From NCBI RefSeq assembly GCF_017168335.1, contig NZ_JABFAU010000015.1:105895-169894 (forward strand): 64,000 bases of DNA. Direction: 5' to 3'. Source of the DNA: Rhodococcus sp. KRD162. GTDB taxonomy: Bacteria; Actinomycetota; Actinomycetes; Mycobacteriales; Mycobacteriaceae. Shown one piece after another: positions 39,064 through 48,123 of this stretch. Under the pieces are notes generated by a model. That model was given only the letters and a program-made list of their open reading frames with translations. It was not told the DNA's origin and did no database searches. A program made the translations under genes and the position numbers. The stretch's first letter is position 1. Each line of letters begins with the position of its first letter.

Positions 39064-39363
39064 CTACTTGGCGATGACTGCCAGCACGTCGCGTGCCGAC
39101 AGAATCAGGTACTCCTCGCCGGCGTACTTGATCTCGGTGCCGCCGTACTTGCTGTAGATGACGGTGTCACCTTCTTTGACGTCGACCGGAATGCGGTTGC
39201 CCTTTTCGGTGACCCGGCCTTCGCCCACGGCGACGACGGTGCCCTCCTGGGGCTTCTCCTTGGCTGTGTCGGGGATGACCAGACCGGAGGCGGTCGTCGT
39301 CTCGGCCTCGTTGGCCTGGACGAGGATCTTGTCCTCGAGCGGCTTGATTTTCACGCTCGCCAC
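39064..39363 (-). CDS. groES: Co-chaperonin GroES
   Basis: 99 residues from GTG 39363, with GGAGGG seven bases upstream. The mobile loop reads [24 protein letters not shown] and the roof and core follow as [34 protein letters not shown]. Caps the GroEL ring during folding. First gene of the groES-groEL1 operon. Confidence 0.98.
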   Translation of the reverse strand: MASVKIKPLEDKILVQANEAETTTASGLVIPDTAKEKPQEGTVVAVGEGRVTEKGNRIPVDVKEGDTVIYSKYGGTEIKYAGEEYLILSARDVLAVIAK

Positions 39364-39506
39364 GTTGAGCCCTCCAAAGTTATGGGGTACGCGCCCGAGG
39401 TCGGATCCCCGGGCAGCTGTGTGTAGGTACTTCTCGTACGGTCCTGACAAACACGGCACGAACTCGTTCCCGTCGTCGCGGGTGCCGGGACTTCGCTCGG
39501 TGCCAA

Positions 39507-39533
39507 CTAGCACTCTATACACGAGAGTGCCAG
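39507..39533. promoter_or_regulatory. CIRCE operator (HrcA site) upstream of groES
   Basis: CTAGCACTC, a 9-base spacer, then GAGTGCCAG: the classic CIRCE layout (TTAGCACTC-N9-GAGTGCTAA) with small arm changes. It lies 144-170 bp upstream of groES. It could also influence the divergent Hsp70-like gene at 39896. Confidence 0.9.
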
Positions 39534-39793
39534 CACTCAAGGGCTGGGTTCGCCAGGTTCGGATCGAGGCCCGCTCGAACGATTCCGAGTCGAGGACAAC
39601 GCACGGAATTTCCATGGCAGCCGCGGGAGGCGATGTGCTGATTCGGAGCCGAATCGCCGAAAGCAGACGCCTTTTTCTTGTTTTTTTCGAGGACCCGAAA
39701 TTGCACCGAAACCCCAGGTAGAACATCTCGATATTCCGCAAGACAAGCAACCGAACGAAGCCGCGGACTCGCATCGACGCTGGAAGTAACGTT

Positions 39794-39822
39794 ACGATAA
39801 CGGAGCTGTCCGAACGATAACG
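39794..39822. promoter_or_regulatory. Two ACGATAACG direct repeats
   Basis: Identical 9-mers at 39794-39802 and 39814-39822, start-to-start exactly 20 bp (about two helical turns), 74-102 bp upstream of the Hsp70-like gene. The arrangement suggests a regulator site but no known regulator is identified. Confidence 0.4.
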
Positions 39823-39895
39823 ATCGACAACTGTGCCGCGACAAGGCACCTGAAGCAGTCGATTCAGCGCGCACATACAGGGTGGGAGGTTCACG

Positions 39896-41548
39896 ATGAG
39901 AATTGGCGTGGGCATCTCCACCGGCTCCGAGGTCGTGTGCGCCGCTCTCGTCTCCGTCGACAGCGACGGCAGCCGCGAGGTCGACTACCGCACGGTCTCG
40001 GCCGATCGCCAAGCCAATACCGACATGGGCGATCTGGTCGTTTCCGCCATCGAACTCATGGCCTCGCTCATTCCCGGCCACCGAGAACCCGACGCCATAG
40101 CCGTGACCTACCGTACCGAGGAGCACGCTGCAGGTATCCGAGCCGCGCTCGCGCACACCACCCGGGACGTTCGACTGGTTCCCGAATCTGCGGCCGCGAC
40201 AGCACACCTGACGACCACCGGTCTGATCGACCGATACGCCACGATTTCCCTGGTGGATCTCGGAGCATCGGGCCTGTCGGTCACCGTGACCGACCGAGCC
40301 ACCGGCACAGTGCTCTCCCACGGCCGCTCGGAGACCGTCCACGGCAACGCACTGAACGCGCTGGTCAAAAATCTCGTCCAGGACATGACCCGCGACAACC
40401 TCCGAGACGATATCCGCGACGACCGCGGAATCGGCTCGGCCCGGTACCGGTCGATCAAGGAGCAGCTCTCCCGCGTGGACGAGGTCCGGATAGAGCGCTA
40501 CAGCGGGGTACCGCTGACCGTGACCCGGGACGCGTTCGACGCCGCTGCCTCCCCGATCTTCGACACCGCCGCTCAGTACGTGCGCGAGGTGTTCGACAAC
40601 AGTGCCCGTGAACCCGAGGCGATCGTGTCGATCGGTGGCGGCGCACACATACCTCTGCTCGCCGCAACGCTCACCGAGAAGTTCCGCGTTCCGGTGATTC
40701 GACTCCCCGAACCCGACGCCGTTCTCGCCATCGGCGCAGCCACCGTTGCCGCATCTTCCGTCTGCGGCGAGTACCAACTGGTGACGGCAGCCCGGAACGC
40801 CACTGGAAAAGTGAGCCGATACGCCGGTGCGATCGCCGCAGCCGTCGTCGCAGGCGGTCTGGTTCTCGCCTACGGCGTGCAGACGATGAATCCGGCCGAT
40901 GATCCCAATGTCTCGCCTGCCGGAAGCGCCGCCCAATCAGCTGCTCGATCGGACAACGGCGGACCGGTCGCGCAGGATTCGTCACTCGACGGTCGGACGA
41001 CACCCGGCAGCACCCCCGGCGAGCGTCCCGGTCCGAGCGCAACCACGATCGACTCCTCGGAATTCTCGGCGACGCCGACCACGTCGGCACCTCTCACCAC
41101 GACCCCGACGCTGCGTCCTGGCCCCGATCTGCCGTCGATCGAATGGCCGGTCGACTCCGCACCGGAACGCACGTCCCTGGAAGCCACCAGCGAGGAATCG
41201 ACCCGACCTCGGCCTACGATCACCACCGCTCCGGCCGACCCCTCGGACACGGCCGACGCCACCGAACCGAGCCGGTCGAGCCCGGTCAGCCCCGAGCCGA
41301 CGCCGGAAAACACACCCGACGCCACCGATGAGTACACCGAGGTGCCGACGGAATCGATCGTCGTGCCGACCACCGACGCGAGCGCGTCGGAATCGACGCC
41401 GGAACTGACTCCGCCACCGACCGTGTGGTCTCCCCCGGTGACGACGCCCGAGGCGTCCCCGCAGACGAGCGAGCCGCGCACCTCGGAATCATCGACGCCG
41501 AGCACACCCTCCGGCTCCACCACCCGAGGCAGTCAGCCAGGCACCTGA
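39896..41548 (+). CDS. Membrane-anchored Hsp70/actin-like protein with Ser/Thr/Pro-rich tail
   Basis: 550 residues; GGGAGG lies upstream of the ATG. Residues 1-290 follow the Hsp70 ATPase fold, but key loops are altered: phosphate 1 reads GVGISTGSE (no Asp as in DLGTTNS), and phosphate 2 reads [12 protein letters not shown] instead of DLGGGTFD. The adenosine loop [12 protein letters not shown] and the helix [11 protein letters not shown] are kept. There is no substrate-binding domain. One membrane helix (about 309-328) is followed by a 220-residue Pro/Thr/Ser/Glu-rich outside tail. It may be an ATP-binding but weakly hydrolysing sensor or wall-linked protein. It is divergent from groES and overlaps the convergent tsaD by 16 bp. 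Confidence 0.85.
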   Translation: MRIGVGISTGSEVVCAALVSVDSDGSREVDYRTVSADRQANTDMGDLVVSAIELMASLIPGHREPDAIAVTYRTEEHAAGIRAALAHTTRDVRLVPESAAATAHLTTTGLIDRYATISLVDLGASGLSVTVTDRATGTVLSHGRSETVHGNALNALVKNLVQDMTRDNLRDDIRDDRGIGSARYRSIKEQLSRVDEVRIERYSGVPLTVTRDAFDAAASPIFDTAAQYVREVFDNSAREPEAIVSIGGGAHIPLLAATLTEKFRVPVIRLPEPDAVLAIGAATVAASSVCGEYQLVTAARNATGKVSRYAGAIAAAVVAGGLVLAYGVQTMNPADDPNVSPAGSAAQSAARSDNGGPVAQDSSLDGRTTPGSTPGERPGPSATTIDSSEFSATPTTSAPLTTTPTLRPGPDLPSIEWPVDSAPERTSLEATSEESTRPRPTITTAPADPSDTADATEPSRSSPVSPEPTPENTPDATDEYTEVPTESIVVPTTDASASESTPELTPPPTVWSPPVTTPEASPQTSEPRTSESSTPSTPSGSTTRGSQPGT

Positions 41549-42570
41549 CTGGTCGCCACCGACAGCCCCGGATCGGTCACCGCGGTGAGAGCGGACGGCT
41601 CGGCGCCGCCCGCAACGAGATGAGCGCCCAGGGCCGCGATCATGACGCCGTTATCGGTACACAATCGCGGCTTCGGAATTCTCAGAGTCAAACCCTGCTC
41701 AGCACAACGACTTTCGATCAACGATCGAATCCGCGAGTTGGCAGTGGCACCTCCACCCAGAACGATAGTATCGACATCGACATCGGTTGCCGCTCGGACC
41801 GCTTTCATCGTCAACACATCGGCGACGGACTCCTGGAACGACGCCGCGATGTCCGCAACGGGAATCGGATCACCGGCGCGTTGCCTGGCCTCGACGAACC
41901 GAGCCACGGCGGTCTTGACTCCGGAGAACGAGAAATCGTAGCGCGCATCCCGCGGTCCGGTCATACCACGCGGAAACGCAATCGCGGCCGGATCACCCTC
42001 GCGCGCAGCCGCATCCAGAGCCGGCCCGCCGGGATAACCCAATCCGAGCAATCGCGCGACTTTGTCGAACGCCTCCCCGGCGGCGTCGTCGACGGTAGTC
42101 CCGAGCTCGACGATCGGTCGTGACAAATCATCGACGTGCAGCAGATGAGTGTGCCCACCGGAGACCAACAGCGCCACGCACGACGGCATCGGACCGTGTT
42201 CGAGCGTGTCGACCGCAACGTGACCACCGAGGTGATTGACCGCATAGAACGGCACTCCCCACGCGGCGGCATACGCCTTGGCTGCGGCAACTCCGACCAA
42301 CAATGCCCCGGCCAACCCGGGACCGATCGTCACCGCGACGGCATCGGGGCGCTCGATATCGGCGGCCGCCAGCGCCCGCCGCATGGTCGGCACGATGGCC
42401 TCGAGGTGTGCCCGTGATGCGACCTCCGGCACCACCCCGCCGTAGCGCGCATGCTCGTCGACGCTCGATGCGACCTCGTCGGCCAACAGCTCGCAGTGAC
42501 CCGCATCGGCCCACCGAACGATTCCGACTCCCGTTTCGTCGCAGGAACTTTCGATACCCAAGACGATCAT
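41533..42570 (-). CDS. tsaD: tRNA t6A37 threonylcarbamoyltransferase TsaD
   Basis: 345 residues. Transfers threonylcarbamoyl to A37 of ANN-reading tRNAs, with TsaB and Tsa[11 protein letters not shown] opens the protein; the metal-binding His pair is in [10 protein letters not shown] (near residue 112). [11 protein letters not shown] and the later [13 protein letters not shown] complete the ASKHA fold. It overlaps rimI by 4 bp (stop/start). Downstream it runs into the convergent Hsp70-like gene. Confidence 0.98.
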   Translation of the reverse strand: MIVLGIESSCDETGVGIVRWADAGHCELLADEVASSVDEHARYGGVVPEVASRAHLEAIVPTMRRALAAADIERPDAVAVTIGPGLAGALLVGVAAAKAYAAAWGVPFYAVNHLGGHVAVDTLEHGPMPSCVALLVSGGHTHLLHVDDLSRPIVELGTTVDDAAGEAFDKVARLLGLGYPGGPALDAAAREGDPAAIAFPRGMTGPRDARYDFSFSGVKTAVARFVEARQRAGDPIPVADIAASFQESVADVLTMKAVRAATDVDVDTIVLGGGATANSRIRSLIESRCAEQGLTLRIPKPRLCTDNGVMIAALGAHLVAGGAEPSALTAVTDPGLSVATSQVPG

Positions 42571-43058
42571 CGGGATGATCCTTCCGTGTTCTCCGGCCGA
42601 CGCATGGTGAAGGCATCGGCTCCGCTCGGCTGGTAGTACTTGGCCCTGGTACCCACGATCTCGAACCCCTCGCGTCGGTACAACTCGATGGCAGGTTCGT
42701 TGTCGGTGCGGACCTCGAGAAAGACCGGGCCACCGTGTTCGTCCGACACCCGAAGCAGTTCCCCGAGCAATTGCCCCCCGATCCCTCTGCGGTGATGATT
42801 CGGATCGACGCCGATGGTGTGCACCTCGGCCTCACCGACGGCGAACGCGCCGCGGGTGGGCTGCCCGAGCAACGCAACCCCGGCGTAGCCGACCACCTCG
42901 CCGTTCTCGCGTGCCGTGACGTAATGATTGTGCGGCGCAGCCAGTTCCGCGATGAACGCATCCTCGGGCCATGGACTGTCGCCCTCGAACAGCACCGTCT
43001 CGAGATACGCACAACGCGGGGCGTCCTGCACCGTCATCGGCTCGATGGATGCTGTCAC
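42567..43058 (-). CDS. rimI: Ribosomal protein bS18 N-acetyltransferase RimI
   Basis: 163 residues, GNAT fold. The acetyl-CoA pyrophosphate loop reads [15 protein letters not shown]; the substrate strands are EVHTIGVDP and [30 protein letters not shown]. It starts 4 bp before the tsaB stop and overlaps tsaD, so tsaB-rimI-tsaD are translationally coupled. In this context it may be a broader N-terminal acetyltransferase. Confidence 0.93.
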   Translation of the reverse strand: MTASIEPMTVQDAPRCAYLETVLFEGDSPWPEDAFIAELAAPHNHYVTARENGEVVGYAGVALLGQPTRGAFAVGEAEVHTIGVDPNHHRRGIGGQLLGELLRVSDEHGGPVFLEVRTDNEPAIELYRREGFEIVGTRAKYYQPSGADAFTMRRPENTEGSSR

Positions 43059-43729
43059 TGCCGTGCCTTCGCTGCCGCCCGCTCGTCGAGCGTCTTGGCG
43101 TCGGGGCGGCGGAGGTACAGAGGAACGAGCGGACCCGGGACTGCCCGGCCCTCGACATCAGCGGCGGCGACCGCGACCAGACCCGCCGGAGACGGTGCCT
43201 GCACGTCGCGAACAGCAAGCCCGAACGCCGCCGCATGCGGGGCGGACCCGGCGACCGCATCGACTCCGCCGTACTCCAACTCCGCCGGAGCAATGACATC
43301 GGGGCCGCCCACCCGAACGCCGGCTTCGTAACGTGCCCAATAGATTTCGCGTCGACGCGCATCGGTCACCACCAGCAGGCAGCCAGGTTCGGCGACATCT
43401 GCAGCGATGGCATCGAGGCTGCAGACGCCGTAGACCGGCGCACCGAGCGCGTCACCGAACGCCGCCGCCGTCGCCATTCCCACCCGCAACCCGGTGTACG
43501 GGCCGGGCCCGAGACCGACGACAACGGCATCGAGGTCGGCAGCAGTGATACCGGATTCGGTGAGGCACTCGAGAATGTTGGGGGTCAGAATCTCCGCATG
43601 CGACCTTGCGTCCACCCGAACCCGCATGGCCACAGTCGTCACTGCGGCATCGGAGTCGGCGGACTCGGTCAAGCGCACCACACCTGCGGTGACGGCGGGA
43701 GTCGACGTATCGACGGCAAGTACCAGCAC
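43055..43729 (-). CDS. tsaB: tRNA t6A biosynthesis protein TsaB
   Basis: 224 residues from GTG 43729. It has the ASKHA N-terminal lobe (LVLAVDTSTPAVTAG, LDAVVVGLGPGPYTGLRVGMATA) without a complete ATP site, which is normal for TsaB, the scaffold partner of TsaD. It is part of the t6A cluster; the gap to tsaE is 101 bp with no visible gene. Confidence 0.95.
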   Translation of the reverse strand: MLVLAVDTSTPAVTAGVVRLTESADSDAAVTTVAMRVRVDARSHAEILTPNILECLTESGITAADLDAVVVGLGPGPYTGLRVGMATAAAFGDALGAPVYGVCSLDAIAADVAEPGCLLVVTDARRREIYWARYEAGVRVGGPDVIAPAELEYGGVDAVAGSAPHAAAFGLAVRDVQAPSPAGLVAVAAADVEGRAVPGPLVPLYLRRPDAKTLDERAAAKARQ

Positions 43730-43830
43730 GAGGTTTCAGGGTACCCGCCCACCGACGAGCAGAGTCACTCCCGTGGCGCATGGATCCGTTGGAATGCGGC
43801 GGTGACATCGTCGGTCGCGTCGACCATCGC

Positions 43831-44325
43831 CTACGTGACGACAGATTCCACTCGGCTCGCCACCACGCGTCGGATCTCGGAATCCGGGTCTCGCGTCAAC
43901 CGGACCGACACGTGCCGCTCCGCGAGTTTCTCCACCAGCCCCTCGCCCCATTCGACGACGACGATCGCATCGGTGAGATCGGTGTCGAGATCGAGAGCAT
44001 CGAGCTCGTCGAGGGCGGACTGTCCCGTCAGGCCGAGCCGATAAGCGTCCACGTGCACCAGTGCCACCGGCGGCAATCCACGAGGCCTCGGCCCGGGCCG
44101 ATGCTCACGGGCAATGACGAAGGTGGGCGAGGTCACGCGCCCCTGCACACCGAGGCCCGCCGCGATGCCTTTGGTCATGGCGGTCTTACCGGCACCCAAC
44201 GGACCGTCGAGAATCACCAGATCTCCCGCAACCAGAACGTTCGCCAGTCGCGCACCGAACTCGGCGGTCTCTGCGGCGGTGGCCAAGTCGGCTTCCACCG
44301 GCAAGGTCAGTGACTCCTCAGACAA
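43831..44325 (-). CDS. tsaE: tRNA t6A ATPase TsaE
   Basis: 164 residues if it begins at the TTG at 44325, which overlaps the end of the upstream hydrolase; another TTG, 21 bases further in, is preceded by GAGGAG and is a good alternative. The Walker A loop reads GPLGAGKTAMTKG, switch II SPTFVIAREHRPG, and the conserved HVDAYRL and EWGEGL follow. TsaE drives turnover of the TsaBD complex with ATP. Identity is certain, the start less so. Confidence 0.93.
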   Translation of the reverse strand: MSEESLTLPVEADLATAAETAEFGARLANVLVAGDLVILDGPLGAGKTAMTKGIAAGLGVQGRVTSPTFVIAREHRPGPRPRGLPPVALVHVDAYRLGLTGQSALDELDALDLDTDLTDAIVVVEWGEGLVEKLAERHVSVRLTRDPDSEIRRVVASRVESVVT

Positions 44326-45337
44326 TGCCCCACCGACGTTTCTTGCCTGCGGCCTCGACCGCCCGAGCCACCAGACGCACGATCGCGGCGTTGACCTGAT
44401 CCGGAAATTCGAGCTGGACCAGGTGCCCACCCTGGCGAACACGCACCATCTCCGATCGCGGCAAGGACTCGGCCAGTGCCTGCGAACTACTGAACGGAAT
44501 GATCCAGTCCTCGTCGCCGCACACCACCGCCACCGGAATGTTCTCGAATTCCGCCAGCGCCTCCGATTCGTCGTGCAGCTCGAGCGTCTCGAGAAAGTTG
44601 ACGATGGTGACGACGGAGGTGTCGTCGATCATCGATTGGGAGAACTCCACCAATCGAGGCGAGACCCTGGTGCCGTAGGAGGCCGCGCGCAGCACAGGTG
44701 AGATGAGCGCGCGCACCGCGCCACGCCCGAATTGCACGAGACCCGGCGACGTACGGACCGCGAGCCGGAATGCGTCGACCGCCGGGTTCTGCAAACTCCG
44801 GCCCACTCCGGACCGAGCCAGACCCGCTGCGGTCGTCGAGATCAGCACCGCCCCGATCACTCGCTGACGCAGCACATCCGCTCGTTGCCGTGCCATGGAC
44901 AGTATCGACATCCCGCCCATCGAGTGTCCCACCAGGATGATGCGTCCCTCGGGTACCACCGCGCGGATCACCGCGTCGAGATCGAGACCGAGCTGGCCGA
45001 TAGTGCAGCTCTCCGGGGTGGGCACACCCGAGCGTCCGTGCCCGCGCTGGTCGTAGAACACCATGCGCACCGTCCCGCCCCACTGCTGTTCGAGCCCGCG
45101 GCGCTGAAAATGCCACGAGGAGGTGCGCAGGCAGTAGCCGTGCACGAAGACGACGGTCAGATCTGCATCCGACGGGCCGACCTCGCGAATCGCCAGTGGT
45201 ACACCGTCGTCCGCGGTGACGATGCTGCCGCGGTCGGCATCCATGAGGTCGAGATTCTCGGTTGCCAGTGGATCCTTGTTGGACCGAAACACCGTCTCGC
45301 GCACTACGATTGAAAGACTCTCCAGAAATCCGAGCAT
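44318..45337 (-). CDS. Alpha/beta hydrolase of the alr-tsaE cluster
   Basis: 339 residues. Motifs: VVFVHGYCLRTSSW (oxyanion hole), YDQRGHGRSG, the nucleophile elbow GHSMGGMS (Ser near 145), the acid in CGDEDWIIP and the His in RQGGHLVQLE. A hydrolase in this position is common in mycolata between alr and tsaE, with unknown substrate. The gene begins 3 bp downstream of the alr stop and overlaps tsaE, so it belongs to the same operon. Confidence 0.9.
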   Translation of the reverse strand: MLGFLESLSIVVRETVFRSNKDPLATENLDLMDADRGSIVTADDGVPLAIREVGPSDADLTVVFVHGYCLRTSSWHFQRRGLEQQWGGTVRMVFYDQRGHGRSGVPTPESCTIGQLGLDLDAVIRAVVPEGRIILVGHSMGGMSILSMARQRADVLRQRVIGAVLISTTAAGLARSGVGRSLQNPAVDAFRLAVRTSPGLVQFGRGAVRALISPVLRAASYGTRVSPRLVEFSQSMIDDTSVVTIVNFLETLELHDESEALAEFENIPVAVVCGDEDWIIPFSSSQALAESLPRSEMVRVRQGGHLVQLEFPDQVNAAIVRLVARAVEAAGKKRRWGIV

Positions 45338-45340
45338 GAT

Positions 45341-46531
45341 CTAATGTGTCGCCTCCCCTGAGCGCGCGTCGACGAACCGTCGTCGAACACGTCCACGAAT
45401 GCCGGTGACGACTTCGTAGCTGATCGTGTCGAGCGCGTCTGCCCAATCCTGAGCGTTCGCCTCGCCCCTGTCCCCTGTGCCGAACAATAACGCCTCGTCG
45501 CCGAGCGCGACACCCGAGCCGTCACCGCCGAGGTCGACGACGAACTGGTCCATACATACTCGTCCCACCGAGGGATAGCGCCGACCTGCGATCGTCACCT
45601 CGAACCGACCACTGAGTCTCCGGACGACACCGTCGGCATATCCGAGCGCGACGAGGGCGACCACGGTGTCGGTCGGCGCGGTCCAGGTATAGCCGTACGA
45701 CACCGATTCACCTTCGCTCACCGTCTTGATGTTCACAACCTGCGCCGACAGGGTCATCACCGGCCGCAAGCCGAACATTCCCAACGACGGCACGGGCGAC
45801 AAACCGTACAGAGCGATACCCGGACGGACCATGTCGAAACCGAGATCGGGCCGGGTCAGGGTGGCTGCCGAGTTTGACAGGTGCACAGCCGCCGGAGGCG
45901 TTCCGCGCCTGGTGGCGCGAGCGACCGCATCGCGGAGACGCTCGGCCTGAGCATCGTTGGCCGGGTGATCGGGTTCATCGGCGCAGGCCAAGTGCGAGAA
46001 CATTCCGGTCAACCGCACACTGCCCGACGCGACGGCCGCTGCCGTCGTATCGAGCACGGCATCGAGATCTGCCTCCGCGACCCCGTTGCGGTTCAGACCT
46101 GTATCGATCTTGAGCGAGACGTCGGCGGTATCCCCGACACGCTCCGCTGCATCCACCACTGCGTCGAGTTGCCGCGAAGTGGATACGCCGATTCCCACCC
46201 GCTCGGTGATGGCAGCAGCGAAATCCGAATCCACACGGTGCAACCACGTCAGCACCGGCACGTCGATCCCCGCTGCGCGCAGTTCGAGGGCCTCGCCGAT
46301 GGTTGTGACGCCGAGTTCCTGCGCGCCCGCCGCGACCGCAGCACGCGCCACCTCGACGCCGCCGTGGTTGTATCCGTCGGCCTTCACGACCGCCATCACG
46401 GAGGCATGTCCGGCGAACTGCTGCAATACGCGAACGTTGTGGGCCACCGCATCGAGACCGATCGACGCCACCGCGCCCGAATCGGTTCTCGCAATGCCGC
46501 AGCCGGTAGTCACAACGTTCGATAGTGCCAC
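45341..46531 (-). CDS. alr: Alanine racemase
   Basis: 396 residues from GTG 46531; the frame is open further upstream, and GTG codons at 46540 and 46576 are possible. The PLP lysine lies in AVVKADGYNHGG (near residue 47) and the second-domain catalytic Tyr in YGYTW, followed by GRVCMDQFVVDL. Makes D-alanine for peptidoglycan. If started at 46576 or later it does not overlap nnr, whose stop is at 46603. Confidence 0.95.
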   Translation of the reverse strand: MALSNVVTTGCGIARTDSGAVASIGLDAVAHNVRVLQQFAGHASVMAVVKADGYNHGGVEVARAAVAAGAQELGVTTIGEALELRAAGIDVPVLTWLHRVDSDFAAAITERVGIGVSTSRQLDAVVDAAERVGDTADVSLKIDTGLNRNGVAEADLDAVLDTTAAAVASGSVRLTGMFSHLACADEPDHPANDAQAERLRDAVARATRRGTPPAAVHLSNSAATLTRPDLGFDMVRPGIALYGLSPVPSLGMFGLRPVMTLSAQVVNIKTVSEGESVSYGYTWTAPTDTVVALVALGYADGVVRRLSGRFEVTIAGRRYPSVGRVCMDQFVVDLGGDGSGVALGDEALLFGTGDRGEANAQDWADALDTISYEVVTGIRGRVRRRFVDARSGEATH

Positions 46532-46602
46532 CCGAGCCACGCGTACGACGGACCAGGGTGGCACGACACATGACACACTCGGTCTCTCGAGCGACGCAGA
46601 AA

Positions 46603-48045
46603 CTATCCGGACCCCACTGTGAGTGAGCGCACGATGCGAATCGCCTCCGGGATGGCCGCGCACAAACGACTCGCCGACACCGGTGCCGCGAGTTCTCCCC
46701 CTGACCCCTGCGCAGCGCGCGCTGCGGCCAATGCGTGAACTCGCGCCCCACAGGCCGCCGCCGTCGACGGTGTCATTCCCGATGCCAGCAAGGATCCGAC
46801 AATGCCCGACAGCACATCACCGGACCCTGCCGTCGATGCGGCCGATCCACCCGCGTCGCTCACCACGGTGGTGCCGTCCGGATCGGCGATGATCGTTGCG
46901 CGCCCCTTGAGCAGCACGGTCACACCCCACCGGGAGGCGAGATCCCGCACAGCACCCACGCGGTCGGGACCGGGGTCCGCTCCGGTCAGACGGGCGAATT
47001 CTCCGGCGTGCGGGGTCAGCAGAGTCGGTGCAGTGCGCCCGGCGACCCAACTTTCGTTGCGAGCGAGAATCGTCAGCGCGTCCGCATCGACGACCACCGG
47101 TAGATCTGTCTCCAACACGGTCCGCACGATCTCTGCCGAATCCTCGCCGGTTCCGAAGCCAGGACCGACCGCCCACGCCTGCACTCTCCCGGCCGCCTCG
47201 AGATCCGGGGCGACGACGACCTCAGGATGGTGCGAGACAACGTCGTTACCTGCACTGCCCACGTAACGGACCATGCCGGAGGTCGCCGAGACAGCGGCTC
47301 CGACACACAGCAGCGCCGCACCGGCGAACTCCGCACTGCCCGCGAGGACACCTACGACACCCTGCGAGTACTTGTCGTCCGAGGCAGTAGGAACAGGCCA
47401 GATTCGCCCGACCTCGGCCGGCTCGAACGATGTCATCGCCGGAGCCGGGAGCTCCAGTCCGATATCGACCAGATCGATGCGGCCACAACGAGGCACGGCG
47501 AGGACATGCACCGGTTTGCGGGCACCGAACGTCACCGTCACATCGGCCGTCACGGCAGGCCCCGGTGCCGCACCGGTCTCGGGATCGACTCCGCTGGGTA
47601 CATCGACAGCCACGATCGGTGCGGTGACCTGCCCGAGAACCGCAGCGGCGTCGGGTCGCAGCGGGCCCTTTCCCGAAATTCCCACGATGGCGTCGATGAC
47701 GATATCGGCCGGTCCGCACCTGCTCACCACTCGTCCGCCCGACGCGCGTAACGCCTCCAGCCCCGCGGCATGTGCCCTCGCCGGGTCGAGTAGCAGCGCA
47801 GACACCGCCACGCCACGCCGACGCAGAAACGCCCCGGCCCACAGACCGTCGCCGCCGTTGTCGCCCGTGCCCACCAGAATCGTCACTCGTCGACCGGCGA
47901 CGCCGCCCGTGCGCTCGGCCAGCTCGCGGGCCACGATCGTCGCCACACCGTACGCAGCGCGGCGCATCAGCACACCGTTCGGCAACGACTTCAGCAGCGG
48001 CGCTTCCGCGTTCCGAATCTGCTCGGGTGTGTAGTAGCCACGCAT
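46603..48045 (-). CDS. nnr: Bifunctional NAD(P)HX epimerase/dehydratase
   Basis: 480 residues; ATG 48045 follows GAGGACG. The N-terminal YjeF_N epimerase domain has GTGDNGGDGLWAG and VDVPSGVDPETG. The C-terminal ADP-dependent dehydratase domain has VGPGFGTGEDS, a substrate loop LTPHAGEF and the ATP-site STAGSGDVLSGIVGSLLA. It repairs hydrated NADH/NADPH. Full length of the fused form. The order nnr-alr-tsaE-tsaB-rimI-tsaD mirrors M. tuberculosis. Confidence 0.96.
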   Translation of the reverse strand: MRGYYTPEQIRNAEAPLLKSLPNGVLMRRAAYGVATIVARELAERTGGVAGRRVTILVGTGDNGGDGLWAGAFLRRRGVAVSALLLDPARAHAAGLEALRASGGRVVSRCGPADIVIDAIVGISGKGPLRPDAAAVLGQVTAPIVAVDVPSGVDPETGAAPGPAVTADVTVTFGARKPVHVLAVPRCGRIDLVDIGLELPAPAMTSFEPAEVGRIWPVPTASDDKYSQGVVGVLAGSAEFAGAALLCVGAAVSATSGMVRYVGSAGNDVVSHHPEVVVAPDLEAAGRVQAWAVGPGFGTGEDSAEIVRTVLETDLPVVVDADALTILARNESWVAGRTAPTLLTPHAGEFARLTGADPGPDRVGAVRDLASRWGVTVLLKGRATIIADPDGTTVVSDAGGSAASTAGSGDVLSGIVGSLLASGMTPSTAAACGARVHALAAARAAQGSGGELAAPVSASRLCAAIPEAIRIVRSLTVGSG

Positions 48046-48123
48046 GTTCACGTCCTCTCGTTGCAACACCGCTGCACCCTTACGTCCCGAGACGACCGGG
48101 TGCCGCCGCCGGCAGGTCGACTA

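Noticed and set aside
39534..39541. ACTCAAG next to CIRCE as a possible HAIR (HspR) site
   Set aside because: Only one half of the inverted repeat is present; no CTTGAGT partner lies seven bases upstream.
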